A DNA stretch of 64,000 bases, taken from contig NZ_JAPEMU010000001.1 of assembly GCF_026342405.1 (NCBI RefSeq), forward strand, positions 62,001-126,000, written 5' to 3'. Below are positions 52,389 through 62,381 of this stretch, in pieces; the first letter of the stretch is position 1, and each line of letters starts with the position of its first letter. The notes below the pieces were generated by a model. It searched no databases and was not told where the DNA came from. It worked only from the letters and a program-made list of their open reading frames with translations. The translations under genes and the position numbers were made by a program. The stretch comes from Kitasatospora sp. NBC_00240. GTDB taxonomy: Bacteria; Actinomycetota; Actinomycetes; Streptomycetales; Streptomycetaceae.

Positions 52389-52758
52389 TTCTTGAGACCT
52401 CCGGTTCCGTGCGGGCCGCGTCCACGACCCGCTTGGTACGAACCGTAGTTGGGGATATCTCGAAATGGTCTCCGGTCTCTCAAGAGTGCCCCGAAGGCCT
52501 CCTGGGCTATCCCCATTCCTGCCCCATCGGGCCGCGCTCGCGCGGCCTTCGGCGTGCCGCGGCTCCATCTGACGTACGGTCGGACGGGCAGATCGTCAGT
52601 TCGGTGCGGATCCTCGATTCGGCGGATCGCGCACCGGGGCACCGCCGCCCGACTCTGCTGGGCCCGGGACCGGGCGGGCGGACGTCCCCGTTGATCCGGC
52701 TGTCTCGTGCCGGCGGTCGGGATACCCGGTATTGGGCGGAGCGCGGGACACTGGGGGC
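52389..52758. other. Divergent intergenic stretch
   Basis: 370 bp between the BP74-like gene (minus) and the CdiI-like gene (plus). A locally AT-richer part (52440-52480) could hold divergent promoters. No dyad or repeat stands out. Confidence 0.5.
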
Positions 52759-53157
52759 GTGTCTCCCGAGAGCCGATCCCTCGCAGAGCTCGACCACGAC
52801 CGCCGGCCGGAGCCCGCCGCCGGCGCGACCCGTCTCGTCGCGACCGTGCACGCCCTGCGGCGCCGGCCGGTCGGCGCGCTGACCGTCGAGCACCTCCGGC
52901 TGCTGATCCGGCAGGACGTCGGACTACCGCATCTCCTGTCGCCGGCGATGGCGGTGCTGCGCGAGGACCCGCTGGCGGAGGGCGACCTCTACCCAGGCGA
53001 TCTGCTCTCCGCCGTCGTCACTCGGGACCCTTCGGCATGGCATGCCGCACCGGAGCTGCTGCACGAGCTCCGAGCCGTCGCTTCCACGGCCGCCGGGCTG
53101 CCGCTCGCCCTGCAGCGGGAGGTCCGAGGGTTCCTCGACGTCACGCAGGGAAGGTGA
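52759..53157 (+). CDS. CdiI_2-like contact-dependent inhibition immunity protein
   Basis: 132 residues. The core LRRRPVGALTVEHLRLLIRQDVGLPHLLSPAMAVL followed by DPLAEGDLYPGDLLSAVV is the pattern of the contact-dependent growth inhibition immunity family (CdiI_2). Such proteins bind and block a toxin domain. GTG 52759 is chosen over a TTG 27 bp earlier. No cognate toxin is adjacent, so it may guard against neighbours' toxins or pair with a distant one. Confidence 0.75.
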   Translation: MSPESRSLAELDHDRRPEPAAGATRLVATVHALRRRPVGALTVEHLRLLIRQDVGLPHLLSPAMAVLREDPLAEGDLYPGDLLSAVVTRDPSAWHAAPELLHELRAVASTAAGLPLALQREVRGFLDVTQGR

Positions 53158-53322
53158 CGGCCACCGACCACCGCAAGGGGCGCCTTCCGGGTGCGACTCA
53201 CCGGCCCCGCCGCCCGGCAGCAGGTGGTGGCGGCCACCCGGAAGCACCGTGGGCACTTCGACGTTCACAGTGGACACCTGGCGGGTGTGACGGTCGGTCG
53301 GCGGGGGCCGTCTCCCGCCGCG

Positions 53323-54009
53323 CTACACCTCGTCCGCGTACTCCTCCTCCAGGTGCTCCAGGACGGGCGCCCAGAAGGAGGAGTTGTCCGCGTCCTGGCC
53401 CAGGTGTTCAAGCAGTGCGGTGAATTCCGCCAGCGCGGCCGCGGCGTCGTCGCCGGTCAGCCGCTCCTCGTGGAGGGCGAGCAGGCCGAGCGCGCCGACC
53501 AGTGCGGGCAGCGACTCGGCCGCGTAGCCGCCGTAGCCCGCCGCGTGGTCCCAGCCGTCGGGGTCGTAGAGCTCGACGACTCCGGTGTCCCCGCGGAGCA
53601 TCAGGTGGATCAGGTTGCGCTTGCCGACGCAGTAGGAGTAGCTCTTCGGCGGGGAGTCGTCGTCCGGGTAGCGGTTCCCGAAGAGTTCGTCCGGGTCCTC
53701 CTCCCACATGCCTTTGCCGGGCAGGTCGGTGGAGTCGTAGTCGGCGAAGTCCAGCCGCACCGCGGGAATCCCGACCTCGGAGAGGAACGCGCGGGCCCCG
53801 GGGTGCTCCAGCCCGGCGGGCAGGTCGGCGGCCTCGGGGCGCCAGAGCGCACCCGCTCCGAAGCAGGTTTCGAGCCAGGCGGTGGTCGGTCGCCGTGCGG
53901 CGGCGAGCAGATCGGACTCGGTCAAGGACTCCCCCGGGGTCGCTGTGACGGCGGCGCCGTCCGGGCGGGGCGGAGCCGGCCCCGCCCTCGCGGACGGTGA
54001 CGACCCCAT
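53323..54009 (-). CDS. SUKH-4-like immunity protein
   Basis: 228 residues. FLSEVGIPAVRLDFADYDST, RNLIHLMLRGDTGVVELYD and FTALLEHLGQDADNSSFWAPVL fit the SUKH-4 immunity group, the usual partners of secreted nuclease or deaminase toxins. Acidic, cytoplasmic. ATG 54009 lacks a strong ribosome binding site, so the first 20-30 residues are uncertain. It lies in the immunity cluster at 51-54 kb with no toxin nearby. Confidence 0.7.
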   Translation of the reverse strand: MGSSPSARAGPAPPRPDGAAVTATPGESLTESDLLAAARRPTTAWLETCFGAGALWRPEAADLPAGLEHPGARAFLSEVGIPAVRLDFADYDSTDLPGKGMWEEDPDELFGNRYPDDDSPPKSYSYCVGKRNLIHLMLRGDTGVVELYDPDGWDHAAGYGGYAAESLPALVGALGLLALHEERLTGDDAAAALAEFTALLEHLGQDADNSSFWAPVLEHLEEEYADEV

Positions 54010-54092
54010 TCAACCGGGTGGCACTGACAGTCCGTGAGCCGGGCCCCGGCGGCTGGCCCCGGGGCAGCCGCCGGGGCCCGGCCGCCGCGGTG

Positions 54093-54542
54093 CTACGCCG
54101 GGCGGGGCGCCCTGCGGCGGCCGAGCGCCCAGCCGACCAGAGCGAGGACGCCCGCGAGCGGGCCCAGGAACGGCGCCGGGGTGGTGTGGAAGATGGTGCT
54201 GCCGAGAACACCGACCAGCTGCCATCCGCAGGTGAGCACGGCCAGCAGCGACAGCCAGTGCCAGCGGTCGTTCCGCACCACGGCGAACGGCAGGACGAGC
54301 ACGGCGACGGTCTGGACGAGGTACCCGTACTGGAACCAGCTGGTGTAGAAGACGTTCCACCAGGGCGAGGGCAGGGCGGGCCCGTCCGCGTACTCCTGGC
54401 GGAACTCCAGGAAGGTCGAGTCGTGGTAGCCCGAGGACCACCACGGCCAGAGGTAGAGGCCGACCAGGGTGAGGACCAGTGCGGCCGCCGCCAGTACGGC
54501 TGAGGGTGCCTTGCTGGGGGGCAGGGGGTCGATCAAGGGCAT
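54093..54542 (-). CDS. Small polytopic membrane protein
   Basis: 149 residues with four membrane segments (near 14-32, 70-90, 95-115 and 122-140) and aromatic WPWWSSGYHDS and WWNVFYTSWFQYGY loops between the first two. ATG 54542 follows AGGA. Its C-terminal RRRAPRPA is basic, and the orientation is that of the SUKH-like gene. Function unknown. Confidence 0.72.
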   Translation of the reverse strand: MPLIDPLPPSKAPSAVLAAAALVLTLVGLYLWPWWSSGYHDSTFLEFRQEYADGPALPSPWWNVFYTSWFQYGYLVQTVAVLVLPFAVVRNDRWHWLSLLAVLTCGWQLVGVLGSTIFHTTPAPFLGPLAGVLALVGWALGRRRAPRPA

Positions 54543-54966
54543 CTTGGTCCTCGCGCTCTGTAGGCCCGGTACGAGCTGACGGTGCGACAGGCTGTCCTCC
54601 TGCCACGGCTCGTCATGCCGTCCATGATCGGGCCTGCGGGGGCCCGGTGGAAGGGAGTTGTGCAAAGTCCCCGGCCGGTGAGGGGCGCAGCGACGCCGGG
54701 TCCGCACGTCCACGGCGCGGGCGGGACCGCGGGGCCCGAGTGCCGTCGGCCGGCCTGGCTCCCCTGGCCTGCGGGCGCGGACCGGTACGCCCACGGACCG
54801 TCCCGGCGCAGGTGGCGGGCGGGCCGGGCGCTTGACGCGGGCACCGTCACCGGGATTGCATATGTTGCATCACGTTCGAATATGTTTGCTTATGAAGATA
54901 TCAGCGGATCCCGTCGGCCCTGGCCAGGACACAGCCGGGCGGGACCGATCGGTGAAGGAGATCGCG
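54543..54966. other. Divergent intergenic region upstream of pgm
   Basis: 424 bp between two divergent genes. GC-rich for the first 300 bp, then an AT-rich part (54850-54900) next to pgm carrying two direct repeats. Nothing else recognised. Confidence 0.55.
54860..54889 (+). promoter_or_regulatory. Direct-repeat regulatory site upstream of pgm
   Basis: ATATGTTGC (54860-54868) and ATATGTTTGC (54880-54889) are spaced 20 bp, two helical turns, in one of the most AT-rich segments of the window. TTGCAT at 54856 offers a -35 box. Direct repeats in phase resemble DeoR- or LacI-type sugar regulator sites. Confidence 0.5.
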
Positions 54967-56607
<1,641 letters not shown>

Positions 56608-56631
56608 ACACGCCGCCACCCGCACGCAGCA

Positions 56632-56666
56632 CCGTGGCTCGCCCGGAACCACCGGACGGGCCACGG
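56632..56666. terminator. Hairpin between pgm and the convergent small gene
   Basis: Fifteen-bp arms (56632-56646/56652-56666) with two mismatches and a 5-nt loop, 25 bp past the pgm stop. Confidence 0.65.
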
Positions 56667-56722
56667 CAGCGCACGACGACGAAGGACGGCGGGCGGGAGC
56701 GGGATCAGACCGACCAGCAGGG

Positions 56723-56944
56723 TCAGCGGCCGTTGCGCGGGTGCCGCGAGGCGGTGCGTTCGTTGCCGCGCTTGTAGTTGCCGGTCCAGCGAGCCATCAC
56801 CAGCTGGGGGTCACCGCCGGCGCTCTCCGCCAGGAACCGGGTGGCACGGTCACCGCGCAGGGTGGCGGCGGCCCTGCCGTGGTGCCACACCACCACGGTG
56901 CCGTCGGGTCGAAGGTCGTAGCTGAATCCGGACGGTGACGGCAT
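56723..56944 (-). CDS. Small conserved-type protein of unknown function
   Basis: 73 residues: MPSPSGFSYDLRPDGTVVVW, HHGRAAATLRGDRATRFLAE, then a basic tail ending NYKRGNERTASRHPRNGR. GAGAGGA lies 4 bp before ATG 56944. Compact, soluble, with strand-like DGTVVVWHHGR. No function proposed. Confidence 0.7.
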   Translation of the reverse strand: MPSPSGFSYDLRPDGTVVVWHHGRAAATLRGDRATRFLAESAGGDPQLVMARWTGNYKRGNERTASRHPRNGR

Positions 56945-57110
56945 GGAGTCCTCTCGGTACGCGGCCAAAGCCTCACCCTGGCAGAGGCCTGACCGGGCGT
57001 GCAACGGATTTCGTCCCGCCCGGGCCACCCGAACCGCCCGGACCGGCGCCCGGCCCCGGCCGCCCGGAGAGGCACGAGCCGTCCGGCCGCCGCCTGCGTA
57101 TCGTGGACGC

Positions 57111-57437
57111 GTGAGCGAGCACCACGCATGGCAGGTCGCCCCGGTGCCGGGGGCCACCGACCGGCCGGACTGCACCCACCTGGACGAAGCCCCGGAGCCG
57201 TCCGCCAGGACCGGCCGGCGCGGCTGCGAGGACTGCCTTCGCATCGGAAGCAGCTGGGTCCACCTGCTCGAATGCCTGGTCTGCGGGCATCAGGGCTGCT
57301 GCGACAGTTCGCCCAAGAAGCACGCCTACGCCCACGCGCACGCCCTGGCCGGCCACGACCTCGCCCGGACGCTCAAGCGGGGTGAGGACTGGGCCTGGTG
57401 CTATGCCGACGAGCTCTTCCTCCGTCCGTCCGGCTGA
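57111..57437 (+). CDS. UBP-type zinc-finger protein
   Basis: 108 residues. The cysteine/histidine pattern CTH, then CEDC, CLVCGHQGCC and HAYAHAHALAGHDLARTL matches the UBP zinc finger found in eukaryotic ubiquitin proteases and many actinobacterial small proteins. It ends WAWCYADELFL. The start GTG 57111 lacks a strong ribosome binding site. No ubiquitin system is in the window, so the bacterial partner is unknown. Confidence 0.85.
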   Translation: MSEHHAWQVAPVPGATDRPDCTHLDEAPEPSARTGRRGCEDCLRIGSSWVHLLECLVCGHQGCCDSSPKKHAYAHAHALAGHDLARTLKRGEDWAWCYADELFLRPSG

Positions 57438-57551
57438 ACCGGACGGATACGGAGCACCACCCGGCCCGGTCCCCGATGTCGCGCAGGGCAGCCCCGGCCA
57501 CGGCTCCTATCGTTGGTGGTACAGGTCGGCGAGCCGAGGCGGGCAGCACTG

Positions 57552-58778
57552 ATGACGGAAGCAGCGATCGACTACGCGGCGGTGTTCCGGACCCTGCCGG
57601 GCATGGTGGCGCTGCTGACCCCGGACCTGGTGTTCGCCGACGCCAACGAGGAGTTCCTGCGGTTGTCGGGGCGCAGCCGGCAGCAGGTGGTGGGTCGCTA
57701 CCTGTTCGACGTGTTCCCCGACAATCCGAACGACCCCGCCGCCACCGGTGCGCGCAACCTGGCGGCCTCGCTGAAGCGGGTGGCGGAGAGCGGCGAGCGC
57801 GACGCGATGGCGCTCCAGCGGTACGACGTGGAGTCCCCGAAGCGGCCGGGTGTGTGGGAGGAGCGGTACTGGAGCCCGGTCAACGACGCGGTGCTGGGCC
57901 CGGACGGCCGGGTGGTGCTGCTGGTGCACCGGGTGGAGGAGGTCACCGAGCTGATCCGGGCCCGCGGCGGCCCCGAGGGGTCGCGGGCCCGGGTGCTGGA
58001 GGCGGAGCTCTACACCCGGGCCCGTGAACTGCAGGAGGTCAACGAGCGTCTGCGCCGGGCCCACGCGCGGGACCGCGAGGTGGCGCTGGCCCTGCAGGAG
58101 GCGCTGCTGCCGGCTCCCGGCCCGGTCGGGCACCACGGGGTGGCCGTCCGCTACCGGCCGGCCGTCGACGCGCTGAACGTCTGCGGGGACTGGTACGACC
58201 TGGTCGACCTGCCGGGTGACCGGATCGGCGTCGCGGTCGGTGACGTCGTGGGGCACGGGCTGCGCGCGGCCTGCGTGATGGGCCAGCTGCGCAGTGCGCT
58301 GAGCGCCGCCTCGCGGGTCGCCGACGGCCCGGCCCAGGCGCTGGAGGTACTGGGGCTGTACGCGCGTTCGGTGGCGGGCGCCGAGTCCACCACGGCGGTG
58401 AGCACCCTGATCGACTGGGACGCCCGGACGGTCACGTACAGCAGCGCCGGTCATCCGCCGCCCCTCCTGCTGCACGGGGACGCCCGGGTCGAGTTCCTCG
58501 ACCGGGCCACCGATCCCCCGCTGGGCGCCCGGCCCGAGCACGTCCCGAGACCGCAGGCGACCACCACCTTCGCCGAGGGCGACACGCTGGTGCTGTACAC
58601 GGACGGCCTGATCGAACGCCGGTACGAGGACATCGACGTCGGACTGGCCCGGCTGGCCGCCTCGCTCGCGGGGCACCGGGGGGAGGATCCGGAGGCCCTG
58701 GCGGACTTCGTCCTGGCCGAGCTGCTCGCGCAGCGCACCGCCACGGACGACACGGCCCTGGTCATCGTCCGGCTCTGA
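57552..58778 (+). CDS. PAS-SpoIIE PP2C-type phosphatase
   Basis: 408 residues. A PAS domain (about 15-140, with EEFLRLSGRSRQQVVGRYLF and VFPDNPND), a coiled linker (about 145-185), then a SpoIIE catalytic domain with metal aspartates in CGDWYDLVDL, VGDVVGHG and LYTDGLIER. Such proteins dephosphorylate anti-sigma antagonists or other phosphoserine regulators in response to a PAS-sensed signal. ATG 57552 chosen; GAGGCGGG lies about 8-15 bp upstream. Confidence 0.9.
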   Translation: MTEAAIDYAAVFRTLPGMVALLTPDLVFADANEEFLRLSGRSRQQVVGRYLFDVFPDNPNDPAATGARNLAASLKRVAESGERDAMALQRYDVESPKRPGVWEERYWSPVNDAVLGPDGRVVLLVHRVEEVTELIRARGGPEGSRARVLEAELYTRARELQEVNERLRRAHARDREVALALQEALLPAPGPVGHHGVAVRYRPAVDALNVCGDWYDLVDLPGDRIGVAVGDVVGHGLRAACVMGQLRSALSAASRVADGPAQALEVLGLYARSVAGAESTTAVSTLIDWDARTVTYSSAGHPPPLLLHGDARVEFLDRATDPPLGARPEHVPRPQATTTFAEGDTLVLYTDGLIERRYEDIDVGLARLAASLAGHRGEDPEALADFVLAELLAQRTATDDTALVIVRL

Positions 58779-58980
58779 GGTCGGGGGCCGGCTCCGAGGT
58801 CGTCGTCCGGCTCCGAGCCCGGTGCTTTCCTCGCGCCGGCCCGGGCGGTGGGCCGTCGGCGGGCGGGCGCGGAAGATTCTCCGAAGAATGTCCGAGGGCG
58901 TTGTCGATCCGGGCCGTTCCCGTTCGACGCAAGGGTGAAGAGGCGGGGAAACGCCCCACCGCACCGACCGAGGAGTCACC

Positions 58981-59337
58981 ATGCCGCGCTTCCTGTCCAT
59001 GATCCGCGTCGACGAGCAGAGCGCCCCCGCGCAGGCGCCCGGCCCGGAGTTCGAGCAGCGGATGGGCGCACTGTTCGAGGAGATCACCAAGGCCGGGGTC
59101 ATGGTGGACACCGCCGGGCTCGCCCCCACCTCCGAGGGCACCCGGCTGACCTGGTCCGGCGGCCGGGTCACCTGCACCGACGGCCCCTTCGCCGAGGGGA
59201 AGGAGGTCATCGGCGGCTACGCCATCATCCGGACCGAGGACAAGGCCGAGGCGCTGGAGTGGACCAGGCGGTTCCTGGAGGTCCACGACACCCACATGAC
59301 GGTCACCGCCGAGCTCCGCGAGATCGCCGACAACTGA
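58981..59337 (+). CDS. YCII-related protein
   Basis: 118 residues: MPRFLSMIRVDEQSAP, GVMVDTAGLAPTSEGTRL, VTCTDGPFAEGKEVIGGYAI, and a helical end EALEWTRRFLEVHDTHM. This is the YCII/DGPF domain found with ECF sigma factors in actinobacteria. No sigma factor is adjacent. The start follows GAGG. Function unknown. Confidence 0.85.
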   Translation: MPRFLSMIRVDEQSAPAQAPGPEFEQRMGALFEEITKAGVMVDTAGLAPTSEGTRLTWSGGRVTCTDGPFAEGKEVIGGYAIIRTEDKAEALEWTRRFLEVHDTHMTVTAELREIADN

Positions 59338-59365
59338 CCGACCCGGCGGGCACCGCCGGACCCGC

Positions 59366-59406
59366 CCGGCCCGGCCCGGCCGCACGCGGCGGCCGGGCCG
59401 GGCCGG
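59366..59406. terminator. Terminator between convergent YCII and FAD genes
   Basis: Perfect 17-bp arms (59366-59382/59390-59406) and a 7-nt loop. It serves both converging transcripts. Confidence 0.75.
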
Positions 59407-59470
59407 CGTGCCACGGACGGGCCGGCGTGCCACGGAGGGGCCGGACGGAAGGCCCGGCCACCGGTGACCG

Positions 59471-60619
59471 TCAGGGTCGGACGTACGTCCCGGAGACGAC
59501 CTCCTCGGCCAGGCCGAAGGAGAGGGTCATGCCCGCGCCGCCGAGGCCGTTGACCACGGTGACTCCGGGCTGCGGACGGACGACCAGTTCGGTGGCTCCG
59601 CCCGGGAGGGAGGGGTAGACGCCGGTCCACCGCTCGGCGATCCGCAGGTCGGGGGCCTGGGCGAAGCTGACCAGATAGTCCATGATCGCCCGGTTGACGG
59701 ACTCCCGCTCGAACGGGTGGTGGGTCCTGGCGTACTCGTGGCTGTCACCGATGGTCAGGGCTCCGTCGGCGGTCTGCGACAGCAGGACGTGGATGCCGTT
59801 CTCCCGGCAGAACGGCAGCTCCTCCTGCGCACGTTCGAGGAGTGCGCCGAGTGAGGCGCAGTGCTTGAACGCGGCGTAGTGCAGCAGGGTCAGGCCACCG
59901 CAGAGGGTGGCTCCCAGCTGCCAGCCGCCGGGTTGCGCGGCGGTACGCAGCATCTGCAGCTTGCAACGGGTGAGGCCGGTCTCGGCGAAGGCCTCCGGGT
60001 AGAGGGTCTCGAAGTCGTTCCCGCTGCAGACGAAGACACGTTCGGCGCGCCAGGTGCCGGCGGTGGTGTCGATCGTGGGCAGGTCGAGGCCGCGCACCGT
60101 GGTCCCGAAGCGGACGTCGACGCCGTACTGCTCGGCCAACAACCTGGCGACCGTGGGGATCGCCCGGCGCGGGTCGACGTTGAGCTCGGTCGGGCTCCAC
60201 AGGGCCGAGAGCAGCCCCTCGCTCCTGACGGCGGGGCTGAGGCGGGCGGCCTCCTCCGCCGAGACCATCCGGCAGCCCTGCTCGACGGCGGCGGGCACGG
60301 TGGCCAGGAACTCCTCCAGGACGGCCTGCTCGTCGGCGACATGGGCCAGGTGGAGGGATCCGGTCCGCGGCGCCCAGAGATCGGTGCTCGCGGCCACCTC
60401 CAACCAGATCTCCCGGGCCCGCAAGGCGCGTCGGTACACGGCACCGGGCTGCTGGCCGACCGGCCAGACGAGCCCGAAGTTCCGGATGGAGGCGCCGACC
60501 GCGTAGTCGTCCCGTTCGAACAGCACGACGCGGTCGCCCCGCCGGGCGGCGGCCAGTGCGTGGGCGAGACCGACGATCCCTCCACCGACCACGGCGGTGT
60601 CAACCTGCTGGGTGGGCAT
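59471..60619 (-). CDS. TIGR03364-type FAD oxidoreductase of phosphonate catabolism
   Basis: 382 residues of the DAO family. FAD loop VVGGGIVGLAHALAAARRGD, then RNFGLVWPVGQQPG, a hallmark of the TIGR03364 group found beside phosphonate-degradation genes, and a C-terminal VNGLGGAGMTLSFGLAEEVV. PbfC-like enzymes in this group oxidise N-methyl-2-aminoethylphosphonate or related compounds to phosphonoacetaldehyde. The neighbours (phosphonate-type transporter, phosphonoacetate hydrolase, aldehyde dehydrogenase) support that. ATG 60619. Confidence 0.87.
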   Translation of the reverse strand: MPTQQVDTAVVGGGIVGLAHALAAARRGDRVVLFERDDYAVGASIRNFGLVWPVGQQPGAVYRRALRAREIWLEVAASTDLWAPRTGSLHLAHVADEQAVLEEFLATVPAAVEQGCRMVSAEEAARLSPAVRSEGLLSALWSPTELNVDPRRAIPTVARLLAEQYGVDVRFGTTVRGLDLPTIDTTAGTWRAERVFVCSGNDFETLYPEAFAETGLTRCKLQMLRTAAQPGGWQLGATLCGGLTLLHYAAFKHCASLGALLERAQEELPFCRENGIHVLLSQTADGALTIGDSHEYARTHHPFERESVNRAIMDYLVSFAQAPDLRIAERWTGVYPSLPGGATELVVRPQPGVTVVNGLGGAGMTLSFGLAEEVVSGTYVRP

Positions 60620-60652
60620 GGGCCAGCTCCTTACGACGATGTTGGCGAAAGC

Positions 60653-60688
60653 CCCCGCACCCGGCCGGTCAGGCGGCCGGGTGCGGGG
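60653..60688 (-). terminator. Hairpin between the MFS and FAD genes
   Basis: Perfect 15-bp stem (60653-60667/60674-60688) with loop GTCAGG, 22 bp past the transporter stop and 33 bp before the FAD gene start. It can lower FAD gene expression. Confidence 0.7.
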
Positions 60689-60710
60689 AATCCGGGGGAA
60701 GGTGCCCAGG

Positions 60711-62063
60711 TCAGGCCGTCCGGGCGACCTGGTTCCAGCGAGGGAGCAGGATGACGGCCGCCAGCAGGGCGGCGCCGGCGAAGCCGTAGAAGAGCGCGGT
60801 GCCGGAGACGAAGCCGGGCAGCAGGCCCCCGAGGATGGCGCCGACGGATCCGCAGCCGTTGACGACGCCTGCGGCCGTCCCGGCCCGGTCGCTGGTGCCG
60901 AAGTCCACCGCGGCCGTGCAGGAGATCATCGAGTCGGCCGCGTAGACCGTCAGGCCCATGGCGCCGAGCAGGAGCATCATCAGCGTGACGCTGTGCGTGG
61001 CGGTGAGCGGCATGAAGAGCAGCAGCACGATCGTGAGCGCGACCAGGCTGAGCACCGCCGGGGGGACCCGGCGGGAGCCGAAGCGCTTGTCGGACAGCCA
61101 GCCGATGAGACTGGGGGCGAGACAGCCGGTCACACCGAACGCGATCGGAATCGCGGTCGCCGAGACCTTGTCGACCTGCGGCAGCCGCTCGCTGACCAGG
61201 ACCGGGCCCCAGAGCAGGATCGCGTAGCGCGCCGGCTTGAGCAGGAAGTACGCGGCGCCCAGCACCCGCACCATCGGATCGCCGAGCGTCTCGCGCACGC
61301 CCTTCTTCGGCGGTGCCGCGCCCCGGCCGGCGGTGACGGCCGGGGCGTCCCCGGCCGGCGCCGTCCGGCCGGCCTCGGCGTCGGCGATGCCCGGCAGTCC
61401 CACCGCTTCCGGGCTGTTTCGCTGCAACACGACGAAGACCAGGAGGACGACGGCCATCACGAGCGCACCGGTGAACAGCGCGGCGTGCCAGGAGTCGAAG
61501 ACCGAGTAGGCCACCCAGCCGAGGAAGGGCACCGAAGCCAGCCCGCCGAAGGCGTAGTTGGTGCTCCACAGGCCCAGCACCCGGCCGCGCTCCTTGACCG
61601 TGAAGAAGCTGCTGACGTTCTTGCAGAGCGGCGCCCAGCCGGTCGACTGGCCCAGGCCCAGGATCAGCATGGCGGCGCCGAAGACCAGCGCCGTGCTGCT
61701 CAGACCCATGACGCACGCGGCGGCGATCGAGGTCAGCATGCCGCCGATCACCATCACCCGGGGGCCGACCCGGTCCGCGACGGCGCCCCAGAGGAACTGC
61801 CCGGCCGCGTAGGCCGCCAGGTAGATCGCGTCCATCACCCCGAGGGCGTGCGAGGTCAGTACGTGGTTGACGGACGGGTCGTCCAGAATGCCGAGCTTGG
61901 CGACCGAGGGCGCCTCCCGGACGAAGTAGTAGCTCGCATAGGCGATCCACGTGGCGGCGAAGACGCGCCGGCGCCACCGGCCGAGGCCTGGGACGGAAGC
62001 GAGCATCTCCTTGGTGGTCAGGGGTCTGTCGCCTCTGCTGGGCGCGACGGCATCGGTGCTCAT
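60711..62063 (-). CDS. MFS transporter of the OPA (GlpT-like) type
   Basis: 450 residues, twelve membrane segments. The organophosphate:phosphate antiporter signature is recognisable: YASYYFVREAPSVAK, YLAAYAAGQFLWGAVADRVGPR and GLGQSTGWAPLCKNVSSFF. Homologues in phosphonate loci import aminoethylphosphonate or related compounds. First gene of the minus-strand unit with the FAD gene, and divergent from phosphonoacetate hydrolase across a double T-N11-A site. ATG 62063 follows AAGGG. Confidence 0.88.
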   Translation of the reverse strand: MSTDAVAPSRGDRPLTTKEMLASVPGLGRWRRRVFAATWIAYASYYFVREAPSVAKLGILDDPSVNHVLTSHALGVMDAIYLAAYAAGQFLWGAVADRVGPRVMVIGGMLTSIAAACVMGLSSTALVFGAAMLILGLGQSTGWAPLCKNVSSFFTVKERGRVLGLWSTNYAFGGLASVPFLGWVAYSVFDSWHAALFTGALVMAVVLLVFVVLQRNSPEAVGLPGIADAEAGRTAPAGDAPAVTAGRGAAPPKKGVRETLGDPMVRVLGAAYFLLKPARYAILLWGPVLVSERLPQVDKVSATAIPIAFGVTGCLAPSLIGWLSDKRFGSRRVPPAVLSLVALTIVLLLFMPLTATHSVTLMMLLLGAMGLTVYAADSMISCTAAVDFGTSDRAGTAAGVVNGCGSVGAILGGLLPGFVSGTALFYGFAGAALLAAVILLPRWNQVARTA

Positions 62064-62218
62064 GGCGGTGCCCTTCGACTGGCTGCTGGTTGAAGCGGTG
62101 CTCCACGAATCGACGGGTGCTGCGGGCTGTGCGGTCGAGGGCCGGGTGGTCCGGGCCGGCCTGCTGGTGGGGAACAGAAGAGCAGGACCGGCACCGCTCC
62201 CGGAACGCCCGGATCGGC

Positions 62219-62295
62219 TATGCCTCCCATAACCTCACCGCCGCCGGGGCCCACCCACGTCCGAGCGGCCGGCCCCCGCGGCTATCACCCGCATA
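62219..62295. promoter_or_regulatory. Two T-N11-A boxes in the divergent phosphonate promoter region
   Basis: TATGCCTCCCATA (62219-62231) and TATCACCCGCATA (62283-62295) are both T-N11-A, and both lie within GGCTAT...CATAAC, 64 bp apart, in the divergent region 62064-62381. This is the LysR-type pattern; a GntR protein is another option. No regulator gene is in view, but it may lie beyond the right edge. Confidence 0.6.
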
Positions 62296-62381
62296 ACGGA
62301 ATCGGGGGTACCTGCGGGACGCACAGTCCAGCAGCCTTTGTGACGCAGAAGTCGAACAAGCCGATCTCCCGGGAGCCCTTC

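Noticed and set aside
53191..53320. Plus-strand frame LTGPAARQQVVAATRKHRGHFDVH between the two immunity-type genes
   Set aside because: Too short, no stop-bounded gene, no ribosome binding site and no family resemblance.
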